Below, one piece after another: positions 1-9,037 of a stretch of 64,000 nucleotides of DNA; within the stretch, counting starts at the first letter, position 1; each line of letters begins with the position of its first letter. The notes under the pieces were generated by a model that was not told where the DNA came from, made no database searches, and saw only the letters and a program-made list of their open reading frames with translations. The DNA is from Betaproteobacteria bacterium Ga0077523 (lineage in GTDB: Bacteria; Pseudomonadota; Gammaproteobacteria; Burkholderiales; Ga0077523). The translations under genes were made by a program, and so were the position numbers. The stretch covers positions 62,001 to 126,000 of the forward strand of contig LNDQ01000156.1 of NCBI GenBank assembly GCA_001464695.1, in the 5' to 3' direction.

Positions 1-295
1 GGGGGCCGATCGCGTCGAGCTGTACACCGAACCCTACGCGCGCGCCTTCGGCTCGCCGGAAGCAGGTGAGTCGCTGCAACGCTATGCAGCAGCCGCACGC
101 GCGGCGCAGCAGGCTGGGTTGGGCGTGAACGCCGGTCACGATCTGAACCGCGACAACCTGCCCGCGTTCATTGCAGCGGTGCCGGACGTCCTCGAGGTCT
201 CCATCGGCCATGCGCTGGTTGCCGACGCGCTCGAGTTCGGCATGGATGCGACGGTGCGGGCCTACCTCGCAGCGCTTGGCGGAGCGCAGGCGTGA
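1..295 (+). CDS. pdxJ: Pyridoxine 5'-phosphate synthase, C-terminal part
   Basis: The left edge of the window cuts this gene; about 97 C-terminal residues remain, read from base 2 to the TGA at 293-295. PdxJ is a cytosolic TIM barrel that condenses 3-amino-2-oxopropyl phosphate with deoxyxylulose 5-phosphate in vitamin B6 synthesis. The remnant keeps the family segments [18 protein letters not shown] and [13 protein letters not shown], which line the phosphate and substrate pockets. The stop overlaps the GTG of acpS by 4 bases (GTGA), so the two are translationally coupled, as is usual for pdxJ-acpS. Confidence 0.95.
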   Translation, partial: GADRVELYTEPYARAFGSPEAGESLQRYAAAARAAQQAGLGVNAGHDLNRDNLPAFIAAVPDVLEVSIGHALVADALEFGMDATVRAYLAALGGAQA

Positions 296-684
296 TCGCA
301 GGCATCGGCGTGGACATCGTGGAGGTCGCAAGAATGGAGCAGGCGCTCGAGCGCTTCGGCGACAAGTTCGCCCAGCGCGTGCTGGCCCCGGGCGAATGGC
401 CCGACTACGAGGCCGCCGGCCGCCAGGCGGCGTTCCTGGCGAAACGTTTTGCCGCCAAGGAAGCATTCGGCAAGGCGCTCGGCACCGGCATCCGCGTGCC
501 GGCCACGTTTCATGCGATCAGCGTCGAACGCGACACGCTCGGCAAGCCATCGTTTCGGTTCGATGCCGATCTCAGCGAATGGCTCGAGCGCCGGGGGGTC
601 GATCGACATCATCTTTCGATCAGCGACGAGCGGTTCGCAGCCGTCGCCATGGTGGTGCTCGAATCCATGCAGGTGCAGCCGTGA
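292..684 (+). CDS. acpS: Holo-[acyl-carrier-protein] synthase
   Basis: 130 residues, the normal AcpS length. It transfers 4'-phosphopantetheine from coenzyme A to the serine of apo-ACP, here AcpP at 27.1-27.4 kb. The N-terminus [13 protein letters not shown] carries the metal-binding Asp8, and [14 protein letters not shown] carries the second metal ligand, Glu57; both are family hallmarks. The GTG start at 292 overlaps the pdxJ stop, and the acpS stop in turn overlaps the GTG of nagZ, giving a coupled pdxJ-acpS-nagZ unit. Confidence 0.96.
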   Translation: MIAGIGVDIVEVARMEQALERFGDKFAQRVLAPGEWPDYEAAGRQAAFLAKRFAAKEAFGKALGTGIRVPATFHAISVERDTLGKPSFRFDADLSEWLERRGVDRHHLSISDERFAAVAMVVLESMQVQP

Positions 685-1736
685 GCGCGGTTCCGACCAG
701 GCCCTTGCCGCTCGGCCCGGTCATGCTGGATGTGGCCGGGTTCGAGCTCGACGCCGAAGAGCGCGAGCGGCTGCTGCATCCGGCCGTGGGCGGAGTGATC
801 CTGTTCGGTCGCAACTACGCCAATCCGGATCAGGTTACGCGGCTGGCGACGGACATCCATGCGCTGCGCTCACCGGCTCTGCTGGTCGCCGTCGATCACG
901 AGGGCGGCCGCGTGCAGCGGTTCCGCGACGGCTTCACGCGCCTGCCGCCGATGCGTGAGCTCGGCCGGCTCTATGATCGATCGCCGGATGCTGCTTGCGC
1001 TCTCGCCAATGACGTCGGATCGGTGTTGGCCCACGAGCTGCGCGCCTGCGGTGTCGATTTCAGTTTTGCGCCAGTGCTGGACCTGGACTATGGCCGCAGC
1101 GGTGTCATCGGTGATCGCTCGTTCCACGCGGACCCGACCGCAGTGGCCGATCTGGCCGCGGCGCTGGTGACGGGGTTGCAGGAAGGCGGCATGCCGGCGG
1201 TGGGGAAGCACTTTCCCGGGCACGGGTATGCGGAGGCGGATTCGCACACGGCCATGCCGATCGACGAGCGCAGCTACGAGGAGATCGAGGCTCGCGACCT
1301 CGTGCCGTTCCGGCGGCTGGTGGCGGCCGGTCTGCGCGGCATCATGCCGGCGCACGTGCTGTATCCGAAGGTGGACGAGCAGCCTGCGGGCTACTCGAAG
1401 TTCTGGCTGCAGACCGTGCTGCGCGAGCGGCTCGAGTTCGACGGTACCATCTTCAGCGACGATCTTTCCATGGTCGGAGCCCACGGAGCCGGCACCATCG
1501 TCGATCGCGCCTGGCTCGCCCTGGATGCGGGCTGCGACATGGTGCTGGTCTGCAATGATCCCACCGCGGCCGCCACGCTCCTGGAGGGCATCGCTCGGCT
1601 CTCGACACCGGCCGGGCTGGCGCGCCTTGCCGCATTGCATGGTGCACCGCGCCCGGCCGGGTTGGCCGCGCTGCGCGCGCATCCGATCTATACGGCCGCG
1701 CTCGAGGCGGTGGTCAGGAGACCGTCGGTAGTTTGA
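681..1736 (+). CDS. nagZ: Beta-N-acetylglucosaminidase (cell-wall recycling)
   Basis: Cytosolic glycoside hydrolase family 3 enzyme that removes GlcNAc from anhydromuropeptides. From the GTG at 681 it is 351 residues, close to the family's roughly 340. Visible motifs are [10 protein letters not shown] at the N-terminus, [20 protein letters not shown], the catalytic-loop KHFPGHG near residue 176 with the general acid/base His, and FSDDLSM near residue 258 with the Asp nucleophile. The GTG at 681 overlaps the acpS stop (GTGA) and was preferred for that coupling; an ATG at 723 would start inside the first strand. Release of anhydromuropeptide sugars affects AmpC-type induction in some bacteria, but no such gene is seen here. 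Confidence 0.95.
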   Translation: MSAVPTRPLPLGPVMLDVAGFELDAEERERLLHPAVGGVILFGRNYANPDQVTRLATDIHALRSPALLVAVDHEGGRVQRFRDGFTRLPPMRELGRLYDRSPDAACALANDVGSVLAHELRACGVDFSFAPVLDLDYGRSGVIGDRSFHADPTAVADLAAALVTGLQEGGMPAVGKHFPGHGYAEADSHTAMPIDERSYEEIEARDLVPFRRLVAAGLRGIMPAHVLYPKVDEQPAGYSKFWLQTVLRERLEFDGTIFSDDLSMVGAHGAGTIVDRAWLALDAGCDMVLVCNDPTAAATLLEGIARLSTPAGLARLAALHGAPRPAGLAALRAHPIYTAALEAVVRRPSVV

Positions 1737-1809
1737 ACAGCGGGAACTCCCGGTAGCCGGCTATACTGGTGTCAGCCCGCAACAAGACCCGGCACCGGAG
1801 ACTGGCAGT

Positions 1810-2151
1810 ATGGATTTCGATTGGGATACCTGGAGTGCATTGGCCCGATCCGACCCCGCAGCATTCGAAGAAAAACGCAAACAGGCAGTAGCAGATCTGA
1901 TCGCTTCGGTCCCTGAGGAGCGTCGCCAGCGCCTGATCGGTCTGCAATGCCGCATCGACCTCGAGCGGCAGCGGTCGTCGAGTCCGTTGGGTGCCTGCAT
2001 CCGCATCAGCAATCTGATGTGGGACAGTTTCGCCGAGCTGCAGCAGGCCTTAGACACGCTGACCGGCACGCTGCGGCCGGGCGCGACACCGCTGCCGGAG
2101 CTGCGACCCGTCAGGAATGCACAGGTCCTGGCGTTTCCGCCGCGGCGATGA
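1810..2151 (+). CDS. DUF3135-like hypothetical protein
   Basis: Small acidic/basic helical protein of 113 residues without signal peptide or membrane segment. It resembles the DUF3135 family: an N-terminal DFDWDTWSALARSDPAAFE stretch, a central LIGLQCRIDLERQR and a following GACIRISNLMWDSF. Function is unknown. It begins 73 bases after nagZ, and its stop overlaps the ATG of the uracil-DNA glycosylase by 4 bases (ATGA), which supports co-transcription with the repair gene. The family assignment is from recalled motifs, not from a search. Confidence 0.8.
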   Translation: MDFDWDTWSALARSDPAAFEEKRKQAVADLIASVPEERRQRLIGLQCRIDLERQRSSSPLGACIRISNLMWDSFAELQQALDTLTGTLRPGATPLPELRPVRNAQVLAFPPRR

Positions 2152-2822
2152 AACCCGGCGGCGCGGGCCGGGGACAGGCCCAGCCGCGGTTTTCCACCCT
2201 GACGGAATGCCGGCGCTGCGTGCGTCTGGCGGGCTTCCTCGAAGCGGTGCGAGGCAAGCATCCGTCCTACCACGCGCGGCCGGTGCGAGCCTTCGGCGAT
2301 GCCCGGCCGCGGCTCCTGATCGTGGGCCTGGCTCCCGGCATGCATGGGGCGAACCGGACCGGACGCCCGTTCACCGGCGACTACGCCGGCATCCTGCTGT
2401 ATCAGACGCTGCATCGTTTCGGGTGGTCCACGGGGCCGGAGTCCGTAGCCGCGGACGATCCGCTGCAACTGCGCGGCTGCCGTATCACCAATGCCGTGAA
2501 GTGCCTGCCGCCGGACAACAAGCCCGAGCCCGCCGAGGTGAAGCTCTGCAACGGGTACCTCAAGGAGGAACTCGAGGCGCTGGACGAGGGTACCGCTGTA
2601 CTCGCGCTAGGCCAGGTCGCCCACGGTGCCGTGCTGACCGCTCTCGCATTGCGCAAGGCGGAGTACCCGTTCGGACATGGTGCCGAACATGCGCTGCCGC
2701 ACCGACGGCGCCTGTTCGATAGCTACCATTGCAGTCGCTACAATACCCAGACCAAACGCCTCACCGGCGCGATGTTCGAAACGGTCTTCGCCCGCATCGC
2801 CGCTTACCTCGAGTCCACCTGA
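2148..2822 (+). CDS. Uracil-DNA glycosylase, family 5 (UDGb type)
   Basis: 224 residues starting at the ATG that overlaps the preceding stop. It excises uracil and other deaminated bases from DNA. Motif A reads GLAPGMHGANRTGRPFTGD, the form typical of family 5, which lacks the polar catalytic residue of families 1 and 4. Four cysteines fit a [4Fe-4S] cluster: the CRRC pair near the N-terminus and a later pair around KCLPP and KLCNGY. Motif B reads SYHCSRYNTQTKRLT; the family usually has His-Pro-Ser, so Cys replaces Pro here. The gene lies just upstream of uvrC, giving a small repair neighbourhood. Confidence 0.9.
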   Translation: MKPGGAGRGQAQPRFSTLTECRRCVRLAGFLEAVRGKHPSYHARPVRAFGDARPRLLIVGLAPGMHGANRTGRPFTGDYAGILLYQTLHRFGWSTGPESVAADDPLQLRGCRITNAVKCLPPDNKPEPAEVKLCNGYLKEELEALDEGTAVLALGQVAHGAVLTALALRKAEYPFGHGAEHALPHRRRLFDSYHCSRYNTQTKRLTGAMFETVFARIAAYLEST

Positions 2823-2830
2823 TTCCGCTC

Positions 2831-3019
2831 ATGCCCTACGTCAACGTGCGCGTTGCCGGTGCGCTCACCCGCCAGCAGAAGCAGGACATCGCCGCGGAGA
2901 TCACTGACACGCTCGCCCGGATCGCGGGCAAGCCGCCCGAGGTCACCTACGTCACGTTCGACGAGGTGGCCGAGGAGAACTGGGCGGTCGCGGGACGGCT
3001 GCTCGACGAGGATGGCTGA
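2831..3019 (+). CDS. 4-oxalocrotonate tautomerase family protein
   Basis: 62 residues, the standard size of the small tautomerase family. The initiator Met is followed by Pro2 (MPYVNVRVAG); after Met removal this proline becomes the catalytic N-terminal base. A later KPPEVTYVTFDEV matches the family's second half. The ATG was chosen because only it places Pro at position 2. No catechol meta-cleavage genes are near, so the natural substrate is unknown. The stop lies 8 bases inside uvrC, so the two are probably co-translated. Confidence 0.88.
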   Translation: MPYVNVRVAGALTRQQKQDIAAEITDTLARIAGKPPEVTYVTFDEVAEENWAVAGRLLDEDG

Positions 3020-4850
3020 ACCCCAGATCGACGGGTCCACGGCGGGCCAGCCGTCGATCGAAGGGATACTCGCCACATTGCCGCATCGGCCGGGGGTCTA
3101 CCGGATGATCGGAGCGACCGGCGACGTGCTCTACGTAGGCAAGGCACTGGATCTGCGCAAGCGGGTGACCTCGTATTTTCAGAAGACCGCCGCGCTGGCG
3201 CCCCGGATCCAGCTGATGGTGGGGCAGGTGGTCACCCTGGAAACGACCGTGACCCGGTCTGAAAGCGAGGCGCTGCTCCTCGAAAACAACTTAATAAAGA
3301 GTTTAAGTCCACGCTATAACATACTGTATCGGGACGATAAATCCTATCCTTATCTCGTCCTCACGGGACACGCCTTTCCGCGCCTGGGTTTCCATCGCGG
3401 AGCCCTGGACAAGCAGAACCGGTACTACGGTCCCTTTCCCCACGCCAGCGCGGTCCGGGAGAGTATCCAGCTACTGCAGAAGGTCTTCCGGGTCCGCACC
3501 TGCGAGGACACGGTATTTGCCCATCGTTCCAGGCCGTGTCTGCTGCACCAGATCCGGCGCTGCACGGCACCTTGCGTTGGCCTTGTGGACGAAGCGAACT
3601 ACGCCGAGGACGTGGGCCACGCCGCCATGTTCCTGACCGGGCGGCAGGACGAAGTGCTGGAGGATCTCGGCCGGCGCATGGAAGCGGCGGCCGGGCGGCA
3701 GGAGTACGAGCAGGCGGCGGCCTATCGCGACCAGGTGCGCAGCCTGAAAGCCATCCGCGAGCGCCAATTCGTCTCGAGTGCGAAGGCACAGGATGCCGAT
3801 GTGATCGCCGCGGTGAACGAATCGGGCCTGACAGCCGTTAACCTGGTCATGATTCGAGGCGGCATGCATCGCGGTGACCGGACGTTCTTTCCCCAGAACG
3901 CGCGCGAACACGACGAGAGCGACGCGGTGGAGGCGTTCCTGGTGCAGCACTATCTCGAAAAGCCGGCGCCTCCGCTCATCGTGGTCAATCGCGGGGTCGA
4001 GGCCGACAGTCTCGCCGCGCTGCTGACTGAGCAGTCAGGGATGAAGATCCAGATCTCGCCCAACCCCACCGGTGAGCGTCGCGTTTGGCTGACCATGGCC
4101 GAGCAGAACGCCCGCCTCGCGATCGGCCAACGCGTCGCGACCCAGGCGACGCAGGAGGCGCGATTGACGGCGTTGCAGCGCGCACTGAGCCTGCCGGAGA
4201 CCACGCAGCGCATCGAGTGCTTCGACATCAGCCACACCATGGGAGAAGCCACGGTCGCGTCATGCGTGGTATACGACCATGGAGCCATGCAGAACTCCGA
4301 ATATCGCCGCTACAACATCGAGGGCATCACGCCCGGCGACGACTACGCCGCGCTGCGCCAGGTGCTCGAGCGCCGCTATCGCAAGATCGCGGAAAGCGAT
4401 GGCGTGACGCCAGACCTGATTCTGATCGATGGCGGGAAGGGGCAGATATCCGGTGTGATCCCGGTCATGCAGGAGGTGGGATTGCCGGAGATCCCGCTGA
4501 TCGGCGTGGCGAAGGGCGAGGAACGCAAGGCTGGCCTCGAGCAGCTCATCGTCGCGGACACCGGCGAGATCGTGCGATTGGCGCCGGACGACCCGGCGCT
4601 GCATCTCATCCAGCAGATTCGCGACGAGGCCCATCGTTTCGCCATCACCGGGCATCGCAACCGACGCGCGCGAGCCCGAACCACCTCGAGTCTCGAAGGC
4701 ATCGACGGCATCGGATCGAAGCGGCGCCAACGCCTGCTCGCGCGTTTCGGTGGCCTGAAAGGGGTGGTGGCAGCGAGCATCGACGAGCTCGCGCAAGTCG
4801 ACGGCATCAGCCGGCCGCTGGCCGAGCGTATCTATCGGCAACTGCATTGA
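3012..4850 (+). CDS. uvrC: Excinuclease ABC subunit C
   Basis: 612 residues from the ATG at 3012. UvrC makes both incisions in nucleotide excision repair with UvrA and UvrB; uvrB lies at 40.1-42.2 kb. Domains in order: GIY-YIG nuclease (PHRPGVYRMIG...VLYVGKA, about 18-98), a cysteine-containing stretch CLLHQIRRCTAPC, the UVR UvrB-binding motif near 205-240, the RNase H-like second nuclease (ECFDISHTMGEATV; LILIDGGKGQ), and C-terminal helix-hairpin-helix repeats (SLEGIDGIGSKRRQ, VDGISRPLAERIY). All parts are present and the length is normal. It is followed 10 bases later by pgsA. Confidence 0.97.
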   Translation: MAEPQIDGSTAGQPSIEGILATLPHRPGVYRMIGATGDVLYVGKALDLRKRVTSYFQKTAALAPRIQLMVGQVVTLETTVTRSESEALLLENNLIKSLSPRYNILYRDDKSYPYLVLTGHAFPRLGFHRGALDKQNRYYGPFPHASAVRESIQLLQKVFRVRTCEDTVFAHRSRPCLLHQIRRCTAPCVGLVDEANYAEDVGHAAMFLTGRQDEVLEDLGRRMEAAAGRQEYEQAAAYRDQVRSLKAIRERQFVSSAKAQDADVIAAVNESGLTAVNLVMIRGGMHRGDRTFFPQNAREHDESDAVEAFLVQHYLEKPAPPLIVVNRGVEADSLAALLTEQSGMKIQISPNPTGERRVWLTMAEQNARLAIGQRVATQATQEARLTALQRALSLPETTQRIECFDISHTMGEATVASCVVYDHGAMQNSEYRRYNIEGITPGDDYAALRQVLERRYRKIAESDGVTPDLILIDGGKGQISGVIPVMQEVGLPEIPLIGVAKGEERKAGLEQLIVADTGEIVRLAPDDPALHLIQQIRDEAHRFAITGHRNRRARARTTSSLEGIDGIGSKRRQRLLARFGGLKGVVAASIDELAQVDGISRPLAERIYRQLH

Positions 4851-4860
4851 GAGCGCCGCC

Positions 4861-5436
4861 ATGCCGATGAATCTGCCGATTCTGCTCACCTGGGCGCGCA
4901 TCCTGTTGATCCCGGTGTTCGTGGCACTGTTCTATGTGCCCGATGACGTGATGACCATGCACAACAAGAATCTGCTGGCGGCCGCCGTGTTCCTGCTCGG
5001 TGCAATCACCGACTGGCTCGACGGATGGCTTGCACGCAGCCTGAACCAGACCTCGGCGTTCGGTGCGTTCCTCGACCCCGTTGCCGACAAGCTGCTGGTG
5101 GCTGCGGCGCTGATCGTGCTGGTGAAGCTCGGCCGCGCGGACGAAGTCGTGGCCGTCATCATCATCGGTCGCGAGATCGCGATCTCGGCCCTGCGTGAAT
5201 GGATGGCCCGCATCGGCGAGAGCCGCTCGGTGGCCGTGTCGTTCCTCGGCAAGGTGAAGACCATCTGCCAGATGATCGCCATCCTCATGCTGCTGCATCA
5301 CGATCCGCTGTTCGGCGTGATCGACATGCGGTTCCCTGGAACGATGCTCATCTACATCGCGGCAGTGCTCACGCTGTGGTCCATGGCCTACTACCTCAAG
5401 ATGGCCGCGAGCAGCATCCGCGGGCACTCGCGCTAG
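4861..5436 (+). CDS. pgsA: CDP-diacylglycerol-glycerol-3-phosphate 3-phosphatidyltransferase
   Basis: 191 residues with about five hydrophobic segments; an inner-membrane enzyme making phosphatidylglycerophosphate, the precursor of phosphatidylglycerol and cardiolipin. The CDP-alcohol phosphotransferase signature D-x2-D-G-x2-A-R-x8-G-x3-D-x3-D is complete in DWLDGWLARSLNQ followed by GAFLDPVADK. The N-terminus MNLPILLTWARILLIPVFV is the usual PgsA opening. It follows uvrC at 10 bases and is followed by the tRNA-Gly promoter, an order common in proteobacteria. Confidence 0.97.
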   Translation: MPMNLPILLTWARILLIPVFVALFYVPDDVMTMHNKNLLAAAVFLLGAITDWLDGWLARSLNQTSAFGAFLDPVADKLLVAAALIVLVKLGRADEVVAVIIIGREIAISALREWMARIGESRSVAVSFLGKVKTICQMIAILMLLHHDPLFGVIDMRFPGTMLIYIAAVLTLWSMAYYLKMAASSIRGHSR

Positions 5437-5456
5437 GGCCCTAAGGGCGGCTGTCC

Positions 5457-5484
5457 TTGACAGATCGACGATGGTTTCTATAAT
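5457..5484 (+). promoter_or_regulatory. Sigma-70 promoter of tRNA-Gly
   Basis: TTGACA at 5457-5462 and TATAAT at 5479-5484 with a 16-base spacer, both hexamers perfect. The -10 ends 16 bases before the tRNA-Gly 5' end, leaving a short leader for RNase P processing. Such a strong match fits a stable-RNA promoter. Confidence 0.88.
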
Positions 5485-5500
5485 GCCGGGTCTGTTCGAA

Positions 5501-5576
5501 GCGGGAATAGCTCAGTTGGTAGAGCGCAACCTTGCCAAGGTTGAGGTCGCGAGTTCGAGACTCGTTTCCCGCTCCA
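5501..5576 (+). tRNA. tRNA-Gly (GCC)
   Basis: Acceptor GCGGGAA at 5501-5507 pairs with TTCCCGC at 5566-5572; discriminator T then encoded CCA at 5574-5576. D-arm AGCTCAGTTGGTAGAGC and T-loop GTTCGAGAC are canonical. The anticodon loop TTGCCAA gives GCC. Confidence 0.97.
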
Positions 5577-5595
5577 CCCGATTCCGGGACCGCGA

Positions 5596-5639
5596 GGGAA
5601 AACAGTCGTAGTCCGTAGCGCTCGACGTTTTCCCTTTTT
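5596..5639 (+). terminator. Intrinsic terminator after tRNA-Gly
   Basis: GGGAAAAC at 5596-5603 pairs with GTTTTCCC at 5627-5634, with an inner GTCG/CGAC pair closing the loop, followed by five T residues at 5635-5639. It separates tRNA-Gly from tRNA-Cys, so tRNA-Cys depends on read-through or on a promoter I could not identify. Confidence 0.75.
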
Positions 5640-5667
5640 CTTGGTCCCTGAAGCAGCGGCACGCGAC

Positions 5668-5741
5668 GGCGGGGTGGCAGAGTGGTCATGCAGCGGCCTG
5701 CAAAGCCGTCCACGCCGGTTCGATTCCGACCCCCGCCTCCA
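5668..5741 (+). tRNA. tRNA-Cys (GCA)
   Basis: Acceptor GGCGGGG at 5668-5674 pairs with CCCCGCC at 5731-5737; discriminator T (U73, the cysteine identity base) and encoded CCA at 5739-5741. The anticodon loop CTGCAAA gives GCA. It lies 19 bases before the methyltransferase start, which may be expressed from the same transcript. Confidence 0.96.
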
Positions 5742-5760
5742 ACGTCAGATCCGTGCCGCC

Positions 5761-6789
5761 ATGACGGACACCGATCCCAAGCCTGCATCGCCCAACGCCC
5801 GGATGCGCGATCTCGCGACCGGGTACTTCGTGTCGCGCGCGCTCCAGGTAGCGGCCAGGCTGGATATCGCAACCGCGCTGACCCATGGTCCGCGGACCTG
5901 CTCCGACCTGGCGCAGGTCACGCAGACGCACGAAGAGACCCTGTACCGGTTGCTGCGGGCGCTGGCGAGCTTCGATGTGTTCGTCGAGGACGGCGAAGGT
6001 CGCTTTGCCAACACCGACCTCTCGACGCTCCTGCGCGCAGACATCCCCAACTCCATGCGACCGATGCTGATGTTCCTGGGCGAGGAGACGATGTTGCGCA
6101 CCTGGGAATCGCTGCAGCACAGCGTAACCACCGGCGAGCCGGGATTCGAACACGTCTACGGCACGCATCACTTCGACTACCTGTCGCGACATCCCGACGA
6201 GGCGAAGGTCTTCGACGCCGCCATGGTGAGCTATTCGGCCATGGTCAATTCGGCGATCGCGAAGGCATACGACTTTTCCGCATTCGGATCCATCGTCGAC
6301 ATCGCCGGCGGCTATGGCAGCACGCTGTGCGTCATTCTCAAGGCCTATCCCGTTCTGCGTGGGACTCTCTTCGACATGCCGCACGTCGTCGAGGGTGCGC
6401 GCCGATATATCGCACAGCAAGGTGTGGCGGATCGCTGCGAGATCGTGGCCGGCGATTTCTTCCAGTCGTTGCCGCAAGGTGCGGATGCGTACTTCATGAA
6501 GCACATCATCCACGACTGGGATGACGAGCGCTGCGTGAAGATCCTGCGCAGCTGTCACGCAGCGATGCCTGCTCACGGCAAGTTGCTCATCTCGGAGCGC
6601 GTCGTGCCGCCCGGTAACGGGATGTCCTATTCCAAGCTGGCGGATCTGCTGATGCTGCTGATGACGCCCGGCGGCAAGGAACGCACCGAAGCGCAGTTTC
6701 GCCAACTGTTCGAAGGCGGCGGATTCCGGCTGGTGCGCCTGGTTCCTACGGAATCGGAACACATCCTTCTCGAGTGCGTGAAGAACTGA
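5761..6789 (+). CDS. SAM-dependent O-methyltransferase (COMT/hydroxyneurosporene-methyltransferase-like)
   Basis: 342 residues. N-terminal winged-helix dimerisation domain (about 10-95, with TYRLLRALAS-like EETLYRLLRALASFDVF) and C-terminal Rossmann methyltransferase. SAM motif I reads IVDIAGGYGSTLCVIL near residue 180; the family signature FMKHIIHDWDDERCVKIL near 245 contains the His that acts as general base in plant-type O-methyltransferases. The substrate cannot be read from the sequence; relatives methylate hydroxyls of small aromatic or polyketide compounds or carotenoids. No biosynthetic partners are adjacent, so this is an orphan. The ATG at 5761 follows the tRNA-Cys CCA by 19 bases. 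Confidence 0.85.
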   Translation: MTDTDPKPASPNARMRDLATGYFVSRALQVAARLDIATALTHGPRTCSDLAQVTQTHEETLYRLLRALASFDVFVEDGEGRFANTDLSTLLRADIPNSMRPMLMFLGEETMLRTWESLQHSVTTGEPGFEHVYGTHHFDYLSRHPDEAKVFDAAMVSYSAMVNSAIAKAYDFSAFGSIVDIAGGYGSTLCVILKAYPVLRGTLFDMPHVVEGARRYIAQQGVADRCEIVAGDFFQSLPQGADAYFMKHIIHDWDDERCVKILRSCHAAMPAHGKLLISERVVPPGNGMSYSKLADLLMLLMTPGGKERTEAQFRQLFEGGGFRLVRLVPTESEHILLECVKN

Positions 6790-6811
6790 AGCCGCGTCCG
6801 TACGAGCTTCG

Positions 6812-8905
6812 CTAGTGGGCGAGCGCGGGCAGACTCACGTGGAAGGACATGCCACCTTCCGTGTTGCGGGTGGCCCAGATGCGCCCGCGATGCGCGCTCA
6901 CGATCGACCGGCAGATCGGCAGTCCGAGTCCGAGACCCTGTGCCTTGGTGGTGACGAAGGGTTGAAACACCCGCTCGAGCTGGTCCTCGGCAATGCCGGT
7001 ACCGCGATCGATGACGGAGAACTGCACGGCGTCTGCCTCCGTGCGTGCAGCTTGAATCGCGAGGTGCCGGGTACCCGGAGCGTTCTCGTTCATGGCGTCG
7101 CAGGCATTGATCACCAGATTGAGCAGCACCTGCTGGAGCTGAATCGGGTCGCCGTGGACGTCGGGCAGATCGGGCGCCACCCGTGTCTCCAGTCGTACCT
7201 GACGCTCGCGCAGATCGGTACGAGACAGATGCAGGGCCGCGTCGACTAGTTCCGCTGCGCGAATGGTTCGCGGCTCCGGCGAGGCGCCTTGCAGCATCGC
7301 GCGCAAATGGCGTATCACATCGGCAGCGCGGCGGCTGTCCGCGGCGATGTCGTGCACGATGTGGTTCATCAACGCGACGTCGATGGGTTCCCGGGCGATG
7401 AGATTCTCCGCGGCAAAGGTGTTGCACAGGATCGCGCCGAGCGGCTGATTGAGCTCGTGGGCGAGAGCCCCCGACAATTCGCCGAGCATCGCGGCCCGGT
7501 TCAATTGGGCCACCTGTCGGCGCTGCTCCGTCGCCTCGCGCTCGGCTCGTCGCTGTCCCGTGACGTCGCGCGCCAGCACGATGAGGCGATTCTCGCCGCC
7601 GATGTCGATGATGTCTCCAGTCAGGAGCACCGTGCGGGGACATCCGGTCTTGTCGATCTGTTCCACTTCGAAATCGCGCACGCCGCCGTCCGCGCGGACC
7701 GCCTCCAGGAAGCGGTCGCGGTCGCGTGGATCCACGTAGATCTTCAGCTCGGCCGTGGTACGCCCGATCACCTCAGCACGCGCGAAACCGAACATGGATT
7801 CCCAGCGCTGGTTGACGTCCAGCAGCTTGCCGTCGGCGGGATTCACGATGGACATGGGATCCGGGTTGGAGCGGAACACGCTGGCGAAGCGCACTTCCGA
7901 TGCCTGCAGCGCATCCTTGGCACGACGCCGTTCCGCGACACCAGCCATCAACAGCAGCTTGGGCACGCCGATCACGATGAGAAACAGCTGGATCGCAAGT
8001 GCGCTTTCTTCGGCTGAGCCGGTGCTGAACGGTCCGATCCCGCGGAGTGCGCCCCCGACCGCGAAGCCCGTGATCAGCAGCAGTCCGGTGCTGACCGCGA
8101 TCGGGCCGAGCCGCAACGCGGCCCAGAGGAGGAAAGGCAGCGGTACATAGAGCAGCGCCGGCGTGGCGCTCGATTCCATTCCGGTCTCTTCGAAGACGGC
8201 AATGCTGGTGACGAGCAGACCGACCAGGAACGCCGCCGGCTCCGCCGCGCGCCTCAAGGGGAGTCCGCGAAACCACGCCGGCCCCATCGTGACCCAAGTG
8301 ACGATTGCCGGAACGAGCGCCAGGGCGGCGAGGGCGTTCGAGAAGAACCGCATTCGCACCATCCGGCCGTAGTCCGTGTGCCCCCAGCCGGCGAGCTTCA
8401 CGAAAGCGACGTCGAGGAACGAGGACAGAAAGGGAGCGACGAGAACGCCAAACAGCAGGAAGATGCTGACGTGGCGAAACGATGTGAAGCGCAGCCTGTC
8501 GCCTGCGAACCAGCGGATGCAGGCGGCGCCGAACAGTGCTTCGCCGCAATTGCTCACGAACCAGCCGATCACCATCGCGAACGGCACGCCGCTTTCCAGT
8601 TCCACGGCCAGGTGAGCGGGCAGGGCTGCCGTGACCAACCACCACCAGATGCGCGTCGGCGTCAGCAGCAACGCAGCAAGCAGCAATGCGTTCGGCGGCC
8701 ACAGCAGCGAGATGGGATTGGGCTGAAACGTCAGCGCGAAGCCGATCTTCGCGCCGAGGTAGTAGGCCAGGCCGACGGCTACCGCAGCCGCCAACGCGAA
8801 GCTGCGGGAAACGGCGACTCGTGCCGGCGGCTTCGAACCGCTCAACTCGCTCGGCTCGAATTCACTCGCGAGCGTGCCTTCCGGATTGAGTGCGTGACCC
8901 GACAT
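6812..8905 (-). CDS. MASE1-PAS sensor histidine kinase
   Basis: 697 residues. Residues 30-310 hold about eight hydrophobic helices with the MASE1 flavour (NPISLLWPPNALLLAALL). A PAS domain follows (about 335-450: NPDPMSIVNPADGKLLDVN). The HisKA dimerisation box reads GALAHELNQPLGAI with the phosphoacceptor His, and the HATPase has an N box LVINACDAM, G1 DRGTGI and G2 GLGLGLPI. The HELNQP form is typical of kinases paired with FixJ/LuxR-type regulators; such a regulator and a lone receiver lie 4-5 kb upstream on the same strand, separated by sulfatase and barrel genes. The signal sensed is unknown. Confidence 0.9.
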   Translation of the reverse strand: MSGHALNPEGTLASEFEPSELSGSKPPARVAVSRSFALAAAVAVGLAYYLGAKIGFALTFQPNPISLLWPPNALLLAALLLTPTRIWWWLVTAALPAHLAVELESGVPFAMVIGWFVSNCGEALFGAACIRWFAGDRLRFTSFRHVSIFLLFGVLVAPFLSSFLDVAFVKLAGWGHTDYGRMVRMRFFSNALAALALVPAIVTWVTMGPAWFRGLPLRRAAEPAAFLVGLLVTSIAVFEETGMESSATPALLYVPLPFLLWAALRLGPIAVSTGLLLITGFAVGGALRGIGPFSTGSAEESALAIQLFLIVIGVPKLLLMAGVAERRRAKDALQASEVRFASVFRSNPDPMSIVNPADGKLLDVNQRWESMFGFARAEVIGRTTAELKIYVDPRDRDRFLEAVRADGGVRDFEVEQIDKTGCPRTVLLTGDIIDIGGENRLIVLARDVTGQRRAEREATEQRRQVAQLNRAAMLGELSGALAHELNQPLGAILCNTFAAENLIAREPIDVALMNHIVHDIAADSRRAADVIRHLRAMLQGASPEPRTIRAAELVDAALHLSRTDLRERQVRLETRVAPDLPDVHGDPIQLQQVLLNLVINACDAMNENAPGTRHLAIQAARTEADAVQFSVIDRGTGIAEDQLERVFQPFVTTKAQGLGLGLPICRSIVSAHRGRIWATRNTEGGMSFHVSLPALAH

Positions 8906-9037
8906 GATCGGTCCGCCGCCAGCGGCGGCATGTTGCCCCTTGCCCGGTGTCTCGGCCGGATTCTATGCCTCCGACGTGTACCGTGCGCTGCCGGGCGTGG
9001 GAGTTCCCGACGACCGCAGATCGCGGCCATCGGCCGC

